Positions 41,500 to 50,493 of a stretch of DNA of 64,000 nucleotides are shown here, one piece after another. A program made the translations under genes and the position numbers. The number at the start of each line of letters is the position of its first letter. Within the stretch, counting starts at the first letter, position 1. Origin of the DNA: Sorangium cellulosum (GTDB lineage: Bacteria > Myxococcota_A > Polyangia > Polyangiales > Polyangiaceae); contig NZ_CP012673.1 of NCBI RefSeq assembly GCF_002950945.1, positions 5,083,001 through 5,147,000 on the forward strand, in the 5' to 3' direction. The notes below the pieces were generated by a model. That model saw only the letters and a list, made by a program, of their open reading frames with translations. It was not told the DNA's origin and searched no databases.

Positions 41500-42722
41500 T
41501 GTGGACTGGCTACCTGGTGATCGCCGCAAAGGCGCTCTCGGCGCACCGGCTCCGATCGCTGCTGACCGTCCTCAGCATCACGATCGGAGCGTTCGCGATC
41601 GTCCTCATGTCGTCGCTCGCCGAGAGCGGCATCACCACGCTGAGCCGCGGCATCGAGGAGACCGGCGGCGCCAGGCTGATCCTCCTGGCCCCCAAGGTCC
41701 CGGAGCGCGCCGAGGGAAAAGAGAGGATGTACCGGGCGGGCTTCGAGCGGCGGGACAGGGACCGGCTCTTCGCGGGCGTCCCGCACGTCACCGAGGTCGT
41801 GATGTTCGCCTCGCTCGGCATGCAGGATATCGTCTCGGAGGAGGGCAAGCAGGCCCGCACCGATCTGGTCGCCGCCGACAGCGGCTTCTTCGACGCGTTC
41901 CGGATGCGCATGGGCCGCGGGCGAGTCTTCTCGGAGGAGGAGGACCAGGGCCGCGCCAGGGTCTGCGTCGTTGGCCACAAGCTCGCCGAGGAGCTCGGGC
42001 GGGGCGACCCGCTGGGCCGGAGCGTCACCATCGGCGCGCTGCGCTGCCGGGTGATCGGCGTGCTCGCCGACAACGACCGGTTCGGCATCGACCTCGGCTT
42101 CGACTGGGTGGACGTGCTCATCGCGCCGCTCGACACGGTGATCGACGTCGAGGGGAGGGGGCGGGTCGAGGCGACGATCGTCGCCAAGACGGCCGACGTC
42201 AGCGCCAATGATCCGGTGAAGCGCATCCTCAACGCACGTCTCCTGGAGCGCCACCGCGGCGTCGATGACTTCACCATCTACGATTTCAGCGCCATCATGA
42301 GCCAGCTCGAGAACATGTTCGCGATCGCCGAGGCGATCGTCGGCCTGATCGCCGGCGTCGCCCTCCTGATCGGCGGCTTCGGGGTGATGAACATGATGCT
42401 CGTCAGCATCTCCGAGCGCGTGCGCGAGATCGGCATTCGCAAGGCGCTCGGCGCCGCGCCGGGGGACATCAGCGCGCAGTTCCTCTGCGAGGCGGTGCTG
42501 CTCGCCGGCTCCGGCGGCCTGATCGGCACGCTGGGCGGCGCGCTGGCCGCGGCGCTCGTGGCCCCGCTGCTCCAGGGGTTCTTGCCGGCCTGGATCGGCT
42601 CGATCTCGACCGCCGCCGTCGCGGCGGCCATGGCGGTGTCGCTCGGCGTGGGCGTGGGCTTCGGCTGGCTGCCGGCGCGCCGCGCTGGCCGGCTCGATCC
42701 CGTGGCGGCGATGCGCCGATGA
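41499..42722 (+). CDS. MacB/FtsX-family ABC permease 1
   Basis: About 407 residues. ATG 41499 overlaps the adaptor stop (TGATG); GTG 41496 would add one residue. The topology is that of MacB permeases: one N-terminal membrane helix (LLTVLSITIGAFAIVLMSS), a large periplasmic domain (~40-270), then three C-terminal helices with the conserved FtsX text GFGVMNMMLVSISERVREIG and IRKALGA. It is followed by a second, divergent permease, suggesting a heterodimeric transporter driven by the ATPase at 39665. As a MacAB-type system it would push substrate from the periplasm outward rather than transport from the cytoplasm. Confidence 0.9.
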   Translation: MWTGYLVIAAKALSAHRLRSLLTVLSITIGAFAIVLMSSLAESGITTLSRGIEETGGARLILLAPKVPERAEGKERMYRAGFERRDRDRLFAGVPHVTEVVMFASLGMQDIVSEEGKQARTDLVAADSGFFDAFRMRMGRGRVFSEEEDQGRARVCVVGHKLAEELGRGDPLGRSVTIGALRCRVIGVLADNDRFGIDLGFDWVDVLIAPLDTVIDVEGRGRVEATIVAKTADVSANDPVKRILNARLLERHRGVDDFTIYDFSAIMSQLENMFAIAEAIVGLIAGVALLIGGFGVMNMMLVSISERVREIGIRKALGAAPGDISAQFLCEAVLLAGSGGLIGTLGGALAAALVAPLLQGFLPAWIGSISTAAVAAAMAVSLGVGVGFGWLPARRAGRLDPVAAMRR

Positions 42723-43981
42723 GGCTCGGCGATCTCCTCGACTCCGCTCGGTTCGCGGTGGAAGGCCGCACCCGCGCGCTCTTGACGCTGCTCGGCATCG
42801 TGATCGGCACGGGCTCGATCGTGCTCCTCGCCTCCCTGCTCCGCGGCGGCGAGGACGCGCTGGTCAGGGCGAGCCAGGATGTCGTCGACACCGACCTCAT
42901 CGAGGTCCGGCGCGCCGAGGTGAACGTCAGGGACCAGAAACGCACGCGGCGAGAGCTCTCGCGCGACGACGCCCGCGCGCTCGCCGCGTCCCCCGTGCTC
43001 GACGGCGCCCTCAGCGAATCCGCGCGGCGAACGGAGGCCCACGCGAGCGGCAAGAAGACGCGGACCCGCCTCGTCAGCGCCGCCCCCGCGGCGCTGTCGC
43101 TGTACGGCCTGGAGGTCGGGCTGGGCCGCTTCCTCGCCGCGTCCGACCTCGCCGAGCGCCGGCGGGTGTGTGTCGTCGGCCACGACGTCTGGAAGGACCT
43201 CTTCGGCGGCCGCGCCACGCTCGACCCGGCGGCGCCGTCGCCCGGGGGGATCCCCGCGGGCGCCGGCGCGCCCCGCCTCATCGTCGAGGGCCATGCCTGG
43301 ACGGTCATCGGCGTGCTCGCGGATCACCCGACGCTGCTCTCCACGGACGGCACCTATGTCTGGAACCGGAAGGTGTTAGTCCCCGAGACGACGTACGATG
43401 CGGTGTTCTCGCCAGCGCACGAGGTGGATCGCGTCTACGTGCGGCGGAGCTCTGCCATCCGCACGCCGATCGAGACGCTCAAGACGATGATCGGCCGGAC
43501 GCTCCACCGCCGTCACCTCGGCGTCAGGAACTTCGAGCTCGAGGATGAGGAGATCACCCAGGAGAAGCTCATCCTGAGCGTGATCAAGCTGCTTGTCCTG
43601 AGCACGGGCCTCATCGCGCTCGTGGTCGGCGGCATCAACATCATGAACATCATGCTCGTCACCGTGACCGAGCGCACGAGGGAGATCGGGATCCGCCGGG
43701 CCATCGGCGCCTCCCCCCGCGCGATCCTGGCGCAGTTCCTCGTCCAGGCCGCCGCCGTCTCGCTGCTCGGCGGCGTGCTCGGCGTGCTCGCCGGCCTCGG
43801 CCTCGCCTGGGTGCTGGCCGCGCTGCTGACGCAGCTCATGGGCCGCTGGGCCTTCCACGTGGAGCCCTGGTCGATCGCCCTCGGGCTCGGCCTGTCCGTG
43901 GCGATCGGCGTGCTGTTCGGCTTCTACCCCGCGTGGCGCGCGGCGCGGATCAACCCCATCGAGGCGCTGCGCGCGGAGTGA
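42719..43981 (+). CDS. MacB/FtsX-family ABC permease 2
   Basis: 420 residues; ATG 42719 overlaps the stop of permease 1 (ATGA). It has the same layout: an N-terminal helix (LLTLLGIVIGTGSIVLLASLL), a large periplasmic region that is longer in the middle (Pro/Gly-rich insert near 170-190), then GGINIMNIMLVTVTERTREIG, IRRAIGA and two more helices. It is clearly diverged from permease 1, so the pair is unlikely to be a recent duplication. It is the last gene of the transport set and probably the last of the NRPS locus, since the next gene is convergent and unrelated. Confidence 0.9.
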   Translation: MRLGDLLDSARFAVEGRTRALLTLLGIVIGTGSIVLLASLLRGGEDALVRASQDVVDTDLIEVRRAEVNVRDQKRTRRELSRDDARALAASPVLDGALSESARRTEAHASGKKTRTRLVSAAPAALSLYGLEVGLGRFLAASDLAERRRVCVVGHDVWKDLFGGRATLDPAAPSPGGIPAGAGAPRLIVEGHAWTVIGVLADHPTLLSTDGTYVWNRKVLVPETTYDAVFSPAHEVDRVYVRRSSAIRTPIETLKTMIGRTLHRRHLGVRNFELEDEEITQEKLILSVIKLLVLSTGLIALVVGGINIMNIMLVTVTERTREIGIRRAIGASPRAILAQFLVQAAAVSLLGGVLGVLAGLGLAWVLAALLTQLMGRWAFHVEPWSIALGLGLSVAIGVLFGFYPAWRAARINPIEALRAE

Positions 43982-44030
43982 CCCGGCATCTGGCTCATGA
44001 CGATAACTGAGCCCCTGGAGGAGGTGCGAA

Positions 44031-44065
44031 CGCCTTCATTGGCTTCACGTTACCTCAGGAAGGCG
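44031..44065. terminator. Possible stem-loop between convergent genes
   Basis: A perfect 7-bp inverted repeat, CGCCTTC (44031-44037) and GAAGGCG (44059-44065), lies in the 109-nt gap between permease 2 and the stress-protein gene. The loop is 21 nt and no T-run follows, so a role as an intrinsic terminator is only tentative. Confidence 0.2.
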
Positions 44066-44090
44066 GGAGTCCGGGACTTTCGTGTGGACT

Positions 44091-44606
44091 TCAGGGCACA
44101 GCGAGCTCGAGCTCCTTGACGCCCATCGAGGGGTGATACGCCTCCGGCTCCTCCGCGCTCCTCCGCGCGCGCGCGGGGCCCCGCGCCACCGTCATGACGG
44201 GGACAGGGCTCCTTCGAGCCACCTTGTCCGCCACGCTCCCGAGCAGCAAGCGGGAGATCCCTTTGCGCCGGTGCGTGCTCATCACGACCATGTACGGCCG
44301 CTCGCTCGCGATCGCGCCGAGGATCTCCTCCGCCGGATCCCCTTCGCGCAGGAGGGAGTGCACGCCGCCGTGGTCCTTCGCATACCCCTCGAGCGCCCGG
44401 CGCGCGATGGCGCCGATCTTCGCGACGGTCTCCGGCACGAGCGCGATGTTCACGCCCGCGTAGGCGTACTGCGGCAGCGTGTAGACGTGCATCATCACGA
44501 CCTCGCCCCCGATCCGCTGCGCGAGGTCCGCGGCGAGCGCCACGGCGCTGGAAGACTCCTCCCCTAGATCGACCGGTACCAGGATTCTCTTCGAGGCGTC
44601 GTTCAT
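44091..44606 (-). CDS. Universal stress protein (UspA family)
   Basis: 171 residues from ATG 44606 on the minus strand, preceded by an AGAGGAG ribosome binding site (plus-strand 44612-44618). The N-terminus RILVPVDLGEESS and the C-terminal nucleotide-binding text STHRRKGISRLLLGSVADKV with SPVPVMTV are the usual Usp signatures. It is a small cytoplasmic ATP-binding stress protein of unknown specific partner. It points toward the NRPS locus and marks its right-hand border. The open frame continues upstream to 44951, but the RBS and the family start both support 44606. Confidence 0.93.
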   Translation of the reverse strand: MNDASKRILVPVDLGEESSSAVALAADLAQRIGGEVVMMHVYTLPQYAYAGVNIALVPETVAKIGAIARRALEGYAKDHGGVHSLLREGDPAEEILGAIASERPYMVVMSTHRRKGISRLLLGSVADKVARRSPVPVMTVARGPARARRSAEEPEAYHPSMGVKELELAVP

Positions 44607-44941
44607 ATGCGCTCCTCTCTCGTCGTCGGTCCGCCGGGGATTAATGCAGGGACGATGCCACCACGGAAGACACGCTTTTCTCGGATCCTTGCCGCAGAGA
44701 ACGCGCACGTTCTGCGGGCGAGCGCAGACCCTGCAGGCCCGCGAACACCAACCGCGCTTGCAAGTTGCTGCTCTGGACGGAGCCGCTACGCTGCATCCCG
44801 AACACGTGCGCCATGACGCAAATCGTTCGCTCCTTCTGGCCGCGAGTTGGCGCGCTTGCCGTAACACGCGGCCAGCCCACCGGCGAACGCCGCGGATGTG
44901 GACGTGTGTGTCGCGCGGTTGTTCTGCCGGGATGAGCCGAT
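44607..44941. other. Divergent intergenic region (335 bp)
   Basis: It separates the stress-protein gene (-) from the large kinase gene (+) and so must hold both promoters. No convincing -35/-10 pair or operator palindrome was recognised, and no coding frame resembles a known family. Confidence 0.5.
44612..44618 (-). promoter_or_regulatory. Ribosome binding site of the universal stress protein
   Basis: AGAGGAG on the minus strand lies 5 nt upstream of ATG 44606 and decides the start over longer alternatives. Confidence 0.6.
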
Positions 44942-47900
44942 ATGCAATCAACCATCCTTCATCTGGGTACAGGCTTCACGGTCCACACGGCGAGCGACAC
45001 CCCCTTCGGCGCCTGGGTGGCCGTGAAGGAGCCGACGGGCGATCTCGTCACCGAGCACCAGGAGGCGGCGCTCGACAACGAGTTCGAGATCCTGCGCGGC
45101 CTCTCGGTGCCCGGGATCCGCAAGGCTTATGGGCGAGGTGCCATCGACGGCAAGCCCGTCCTTTACCTGGAGCTCTTCGACGGTCTCACGCTGAGGCGTT
45201 TCGTCGCCGAGCACCACCCCACGTTGCGCGAGCGCGTCCGGATCGCGGCCTCCGTCGCGCGCGCGCTCGCTGGGCTGCACCAGGCGGGCGTCATCCACCG
45301 AGATCTGAGCGGCTCGAACGTCCTCGTCTCGCCGGGTACCGGGGAGATCTGCATCATCGATCTCGGCCTCGGCGTGCGCGGCGCGCAGCTCGACGGCCCC
45401 CTCGGAGAGCCGGCCGGTACGCTGGAGTACATGGCGCCCGAACAATCGGGCCGCATGAGGCGCAGGCTCGATCACCGGGCGGATCTCTACGCGCTCGGCG
45501 TCCTGCTCTACGAGCTGTTCGTGGGCGAGCCGCCCTTCGTGTCGGACGATCCGCTCGATCTCCTCCACCGGCACCTCGCCGAGCGCCCGTCGCCCCCGGC
45601 GCGGCGCGACGCCTCCGTGCCGGCGCCGATCAGCGATCTCGTGATGGCGCTCCTCGAGAAGGATCCGGACGCGCGGTATCAGTCGGCCGAGGGCGTCGTG
45701 CACGACCTGACCCGCTGCCTCGAGCAGCTCGACGCGGGCGCTGCGATCGCCCCGTTCCCGCTGCGCCGCGCCGATCCCGCGCTCGCGCTGAGCGCCCCGA
45801 CGCGCCTCTACGGCCGCGACGAGGAGCTCTCGGCCCTCCGCGCGGCCTTCGAGCGCAGCGCCGCCCTGGCCGAGGTCGTGCTGCTCGCCGGCTACTCCGG
45901 CATCGGCAAGACCTCGCTCGTCGCGCAGCTGCGCGAGGAGGTCACCGCCGCCGGCGGCGCGCTGGTCACGGGCAAATGCGACCAGTACGCGCGCACCACG
46001 CCCTACGGCGCCTTCGTCCAGGCGATGGAATCGCTCGCCGCGCGTGTGCTCGGGCTCCCCGCGCAGGAGTACGCGCACAAGCAGCAGGCCGCGCGCGCCG
46101 CGGTGGGGGACCTGGGTCAGGCGCTGCTCGCGCTCATGCCCGGCCTCCGCCCCCTGCTCGGCGACCTGCCGAGCGCGCCGGTGCTGTCCGGCCAGGAGGC
46201 CCAGAACCGCTTCAACCACCTCTTCTCGGGCCTGCTGGGCGCCCTGGTCAGCCCCGAGCGCCCGCTCGTCCTGTTCCTCGATGATCTCCAGTGGATCGAC
46301 GCCGCGTCGCTCGGGCTGCTGAAGCACCTGCTCGGCGAGGATCGCCGCCCGGGGCTCCTGCTGCTCGGCGCGTACCGCGACAACGAGGTCGACCCGTCAC
46401 ACCCGCTCCGCGCCGCCCTGGCCGACCTCGAGCGGCGCGGCGTCTCGATGTGGACCGTGACGCTGCACGACCTCGAGCCCGCGCACGTCCGCGCGCTCCT
46501 CGCCGACACCTTCGCGCCGCGGGCGCCCGGCGCCGACGTCGAGCAGCTCGCCGCCCAGCTCCACCGGAGGACGCAGGGCAACCCGTTCCACCTGCGCTGC
46601 GCGCTCCGCGACCTGATGAGCGCCGGGTGCATCCGCTTCTCGGCCGGCGAGGGCGGGTGGACGTGGGAGGACGCGGCGCTCGAGCGGCTCGCCGTCTCGG
46701 AGAGCGTCGGCGAGCTCCTGGCCCGCAAGATCGCGGAGCTCCCGGCCCGCACGCGCGAGGTCCTGGCCGTCGCGGCGTGCGCCGGGGATCACGCGCCCCT
46801 GCCGCTCCTCGGGGCCGCGCTGGCGTGCTCCGCCGCCCAGATCGAGGAGGCGCTGCGCCCCGCCCAGCGCGAGGGGCTCGTGAGCGCGGTCGCCGGCGAG
46901 GTGCACTTCGCCCACGACCGCATCCACCAGGCCGGAAGCGCCCTGCTCGGCGACGACGCGCAGCGCGCGTGGCACCTGCGGCTCGGCCGCCTGCTGCTCG
47001 CCGAGGCGCGGCGCTCCGGGGGCGACACGGCGCGTTATGACGCCGCCGACCACCTCGGCAGGGCGGTCGGCCTCCTCGACGATCCCGCCGAGCGCCTCGA
47101 CGTCGCGCGGATCGAGCTCGCCGCCGGGCAGCGCGCCTTGCACGCCGGCGCCCCGGAGCAGGCGCGTTTCTTCCTCGCGAGCGGCGCCGCGCTGCTGCCC
47201 GCGGACGCCTGGACGGCGCTCCCCGAGCTCGCCTCCGCGCTGCACCGCGCCCTCCTGGAGGCGGAGTTCCTGACGGCCCACTTCGAGCGCGCCGACGCAA
47301 TCTTTGCGCTCCTCCTCGAGCGCGAGGCCTCGCCGGTCGCGCTCGCGGACGCCTACGCCCTGCACATCATGCAGCGGACGATGCAGGGCCGGTACGCCGA
47401 CGCGCTGCTCGCCGGCCGCACGATCCTCGGGGCGCTCGGGTTCGAGCTGCCCGCGTCGGTCACCGCCGCGGAGCTCGAGCGGGATCTCGGCCGGCTCGAG
47501 GCGCGGCTCGAGGGGCGCGATCTCCGCGCGCTGCTCGACGCGCCGCCGGTGAAGGACGAGCGCATCCGCAAGGCCGCGAAGGTCTGCGGCATCCTGTGCC
47601 CGACCAGCTTCTTCGTGGACCCGCTGTACAACGGTGTCCTCGGCCTCATGGCATGGAACATCGTGCTCGATGCGGGCCCTTGCCACGGCCTCAGCTTCCC
47701 GATCGCGACGACGACGTTGATCTATTACCTGCTGCGGAATGACTACCGCACCGGGGAGATCTCCGCGCGCTTCGGCATGGATCTCGCGGCGCGGCTCGAC
47801 GACCGGCTGGATCAAGGCAACTGCGCCCACATCTACGCGCTGTTCACGAGCCACTGGTCGCGCCCGCTCGCGGACTCGTTGCCTGTGGCGCGGCAGGCGT

Positions 47901-49771
47901 TCACGTCCCTGATCGAGAACGGGAACCTCCAGATGGCGGGGTATACCTTCTTCAGCACGCTCGGCGCGACCTACGAGGGCGGCGCCCGCCTCGCCGACGT
48001 CCAGGTGGAGGTGGATCGGGCGCTCGCCTTCGTGCAGAAGACGAACAACCGCCACGCCGCGGACGCGTTCGTCGTCTTCGCGCGGCTCGCCGCCGCGCTG
48101 ACGAGGCCTGACGCGTGCGCCGCTTCCTTCGACGGAGACGGCTTCTCGGAGCGGGAGCACCTCGCGCAGGTGGGCCAGAACCAGATGGCCCTCGCGTATT
48201 ATCATATCTACAAGCTCGTCCTCTGTTATCTGCTGGACGCGCAGGAGGATGCCTGTCGCCACGCGGAGCTCTCGACGCAGCTCGCCCCGTTCATCACCGG
48301 CTTCTTGCCGGTCGTGACCGCGAACACCTATGCTTCGCTCGCCTGGCTGCGCCGGGCAGAGTCCGTGGACGCGGCGGAGCGGCCCGCGTGGCTCGAGCGT
48401 GTCGCGGCGAACCAGCGGCAGCTCGACGCCTGGGCCGCGAACGCCCCCGAGAGCTTCGGCCACCGTCACGATCTCGTCGAGGCGGAGCGCCTGCGCCTCT
48501 CGGGAGAGCCCTGGGCGGCGCTCGACCGGTACGACCGCGCCATCCGCGGCGCGGGCGCGAGCGGCCAGATCCACGAGGCGGCGCTCGCTTGCGAGCTCGC
48601 GGGGCGGCACCTGCTCGCGCTCGACAAGCCGCGGCTCGCGGCGCCGTACCTCGTCGAGGCGCTCCACGGCTACCGCCGCTGGGGCGCGCGCGCCAAGGTC
48701 CTGGAGCTCCAGGCGACCCACGCGCAGCTCCTGCGCCGGCGCTCGACGAGCGTCGCGCCGCCGAGCTCCGCGCCGGGCCCGACCACGGCGGGCAACGTCA
48801 CCACGGAGCCGCTGTCGCCGAAGCTCGACGTCGGCTCCATCCTGAAGGCGGCGCGCGCCGTCGCGAGCGAGATCGTCCTCGATCGCCTGCTGGATCAGCT
48901 CATGCGGGTGCTGCTCGAGAACACCGGGGCGGAGCGCGGCTTGCTCCTCTTGCCGCGGGCCGGCGAGCTCGTGGTGGCCGCGTCGCTCCGGGTCGGTGAG
49001 GGCGCGCCGGATCTCCGGTTCTCCGCCGCGGTGGTGAGCTACGTCGAGCGCGCCCGCGAGCCTTTGGTCCTCGACGACGCCGCCGCGGATCCGCGCTTCG
49101 CCGGCACGTTCGGCGCGGCGTCCGGCCCGCGCTCGCTCCTCTGTGCGCCGCTCCTCGACCGGGGCGAGCTGGTCGGGCTGGTCTATCTCGAGAACAACCT
49201 GACGACCGGCGCGTTCACCCCGGATCGGCTGCATGTCACGAGCCTGCTCGGGGCGCAGGCGGCGCTGTCGATCAACAACGCGCTCCTTTACGCCACGCTC
49301 GAGCGCAAGGTCGAGGAGCGCACCGCCGAGCTGCGCGAGCGGAACGAGGAGCTCGAGCGCAGCAGGGTGCTCCTCTCGCAGCTCGCGGACGAGCTGTCCA
49401 CGCCGCTCATCCGGCTCGGCGACCGCGTGCTCATGGCGCCGCTCATCGGCGGCGTCGACGACGCGCGCGCCGGGGCCATCATGGATCGTGTCCTGTCGGC
49501 GATCTCCGCCGAGGGCGCCGCGCATGTCATCCTCGACGTCACCGGCGTCTCGCGGATGGACGCGAGCACGGCGGGTCACCTCGTGCGCCTCGTCCGCGCG
49601 GCCGGCCTGCTCGGCGCCGAGGCCATCCTGGCCGGCGTCCCGCCGCGGGTCGCCGCGTCGCTCGTCTCGCTCGGCGTGGATCTGTCGGGCGTCTCGACCC
49701 TGCGCGACGTCCGGGCGGCGCTGGAGCGCTGCTACCGGCCGGCGCTGCGCGCGGGCGGCGGGAGGGAGTGA
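44942..49771 (+). CDS. Multidomain Ser/Thr kinase - AAA ATPase - GAF - STAS signalling protein, 1609 aa
   Basis: Residues ~1-265 are a Hanks-type kinase domain with VAVKEP (ATP Lys), catalytic loop HRDLSGSN, IIDLGLG in place of DFG, and YMAPEQSG. Next is an orphan AAA/STAND ATPase (GYSGIGKTSL at ~316-325, LVLFLDDLQWID for Walker B), a long helical TPR-like region (~600-1280), a GAF domain (~1300-1450), a coiled coil (ERKVEERTAELRERNEELE) and a C-terminal STAS domain (~1495-1600, DVTGVSRMDASTAGHL) like those of RsbR stressosome proteins. Most relatives of this kinase-AAA-GAF layout that I know end in a histidine kinase; here it is a STAS domain. Likely cytoplasmic, with kinase output and STAS-mediated protein contacts. 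The catalytic-loop Lys is Ser and DFG is DLG, so kinase activity needs testing. Confidence 0.88.
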   Translation: MQSTILHLGTGFTVHTASDTPFGAWVAVKEPTGDLVTEHQEAALDNEFEILRGLSVPGIRKAYGRGAIDGKPVLYLELFDGLTLRRFVAEHHPTLRERVRIAASVARALAGLHQAGVIHRDLSGSNVLVSPGTGEICIIDLGLGVRGAQLDGPLGEPAGTLEYMAPEQSGRMRRRLDHRADLYALGVLLYELFVGEPPFVSDDPLDLLHRHLAERPSPPARRDASVPAPISDLVMALLEKDPDARYQSAEGVVHDLTRCLEQLDAGAAIAPFPLRRADPALALSAPTRLYGRDEELSALRAAFERSAALAEVVLLAGYSGIGKTSLVAQLREEVTAAGGALVTGKCDQYARTTPYGAFVQAMESLAARVLGLPAQEYAHKQQAARAAVGDLGQALLALMPGLRPLLGDLPSAPVLSGQEAQNRFNHLFSGLLGALVSPERPLVLFLDDLQWIDAASLGLLKHLLGEDRRPGLLLLGAYRDNEVDPSHPLRAALADLERRGVSMWTVTLHDLEPAHVRALLADTFAPRAPGADVEQLAAQLHRRTQGNPFHLRCALRDLMSAGCIRFSAGEGGWTWEDAALERLAVSESVGELLARKIAELPARTREVLAVAACAGDHAPLPLLGAALACSAAQIEEALRPAQREGLVSAVAGEVHFAHDRIHQAGSALLGDDAQRAWHLRLGRLLLAEARRSGGDTARYDAADHLGRAVGLLDDPAERLDVARIELAAGQRALHAGAPEQARFFLASGAALLPADAWTALPELASALHRALLEAEFLTAHFERADAIFALLLEREASPVALADAYALHIMQRTMQGRYADALLAGRTILGALGFELPASVTAAELERDLGRLEARLEGRDLRALLDAPPVKDERIRKAAKVCGILCPTSFFVDPLYNGVLGLMAWNIVLDAGPCHGLSFPIATTTLIYYLLRNDYRTGEISARFGMDLAARLDDRLDQGNCAHIYALFTSHWSRPLADSLPVARQAFTSLIENGNLQMAGYTFFSTLGATYEGGARLADVQVEVDRALAFVQKTNNRHAADAFVVFARLAAALTRPDACAASFDGDGFSEREHLAQVGQNQMALAYYHIYKLVLCYLLDAQEDACRHAELSTQLAPFITGFLPVVTANTYASLAWLRRAESVDAAERPAWLERVAANQRQLDAWAANAPESFGHRHDLVEAERLRLSGEPWAALDRYDRAIRGAGASGQIHEAALACELAGRHLLALDKPRLAAPYLVEALHGYRRWGARAKVLELQATHAQLLRRRSTSVAPPSSAPGPTTAGNVTTEPLSPKLDVGSILKAARAVASEIVLDRLLDQLMRVLLENTGAERGLLLLPRAGELVVAASLRVGEGAPDLRFSAAVVSYVERAREPLVLDDAAADPRFAGTFGAASGPRSLLCAPLLDRGELVGLVYLENNLTTGAFTPDRLHVTSLLGAQAALSINNALLYATLERKVEERTAELRERNEELERSRVLLSQLADELSTPLIRLGDRVLMAPLIGGVDDARAGAIMDRVLSAISAEGAAHVILDVTGVSRMDASTAGHLVRLVRAAGLLGAEAILAGVPPRVAASLVSLGVDLSGVSTLRDVRAALERCYRPALRAGGGRE

Positions 49772-49887
49772 GTGCGGGCGGCGCGGCGGCGCGGCGGCAC
49801 CCGCGCGCCGTCTGCGTCGCACGGTCGTGGTGCCCGCGCGGTACAACCGGCAGGTCGTCATCGCGTCGCTCTGGTACCGTCACGAGC

Positions 49888-50193
49888 ATGGACCATCCCG
49901 GCGATCAACGGGCCCGCAAGGCTTACTGGCTCCTCGGTGCCGACGGGCGCAGGTACGAGAGCGCGACGCCCGGCGCGCTGGGCGGCAACGCGAAGGCGAA
50001 GATCTACGGTCGGCTCGATTGCGGATCTGCGCTCGCCGCTATTCGTGGTTACGGACCGGCCTACACGCAGCACCGGGTCTTCTTCGCCGACGAGGAGGCC
50101 GCCATCGCGGCCGGCTACCGGCCGTGCGGAAACTGCATGCGTGAGCGGTTCACCGCCTGGAAGGAGACCAGAAAGGCACCTGAGCCGCGGTGA
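49888..50193 (+). CDS. Small Ada-like metal-binding-domain protein
   Basis: 101 residues from ATG 49888. The centre, with IYGRLDCGSAL, QHRVFFADEEAAIAAGYRP and CGNCM, is related to the N-terminal zinc domain of Ada (phosphotriester repair) proteins, including the closing AGYRPCxxC. Only three Cys are seen (~46, 80 and 83), so one zinc ligand is probably a His (QHRVFF). No methyltransferase or AraC-like HTH domain is attached. A stand-alone domain of this size could be a metal-binding or DNA-damage-related protein, but no specific function can be given. The frame is open back to 49768, but that part looks like intergenic DNA. Confidence 0.7.
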   Translation: MDHPGDQRARKAYWLLGADGRRYESATPGALGGNAKAKIYGRLDCGSALAAIRGYGPAYTQHRVFFADEEAAIAAGYRPCGNCMRERFTAWKETRKAPEPR

Positions 50194-50493
50194 ACAACCA
50201 GGCTCATCTCGACAATCCTTCGACATGGTCTCTCAGGGCTTCTCCGGACATGCAGCGCCACGTGCGGCCCGCGTGGATTGATGGCGGCGCGGACATCTGT
50301 TATCTTGTGCGGGTCGCGGCCTCGCCGCGGCTGCAGGTCCTCTCGTCCTCATCCCGCGGCGAGCGACGCCCTGTGCTCACCCCGCCCGGATCCCCGCTCC
50401 CTGAAGGACGTCCGAGACGTTACTCCGCCTCGCTCACGACGTGGCAAGCCGACCCGCTTGCCGGTCGGCGCTTTCCGTCCGACGGCGCGGTGA
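50194..50493. other. Intergenic region before the hybrid kinase
   Basis: About 300 bp. Short overlapping frames exist, but none has family-like text or a good ribosome binding site. Probably the promoter region of the hybrid kinase; no clear promoter motif was recognised. Confidence 0.4.

Noticed and set aside
44607..44941. Longer start of the universal stress protein (back to 44951)
   Set aside because: A strong ribosome binding site and the family-typical start place the ATG at 44606; the extra text is Arg/Cys-rich and not Usp-like.
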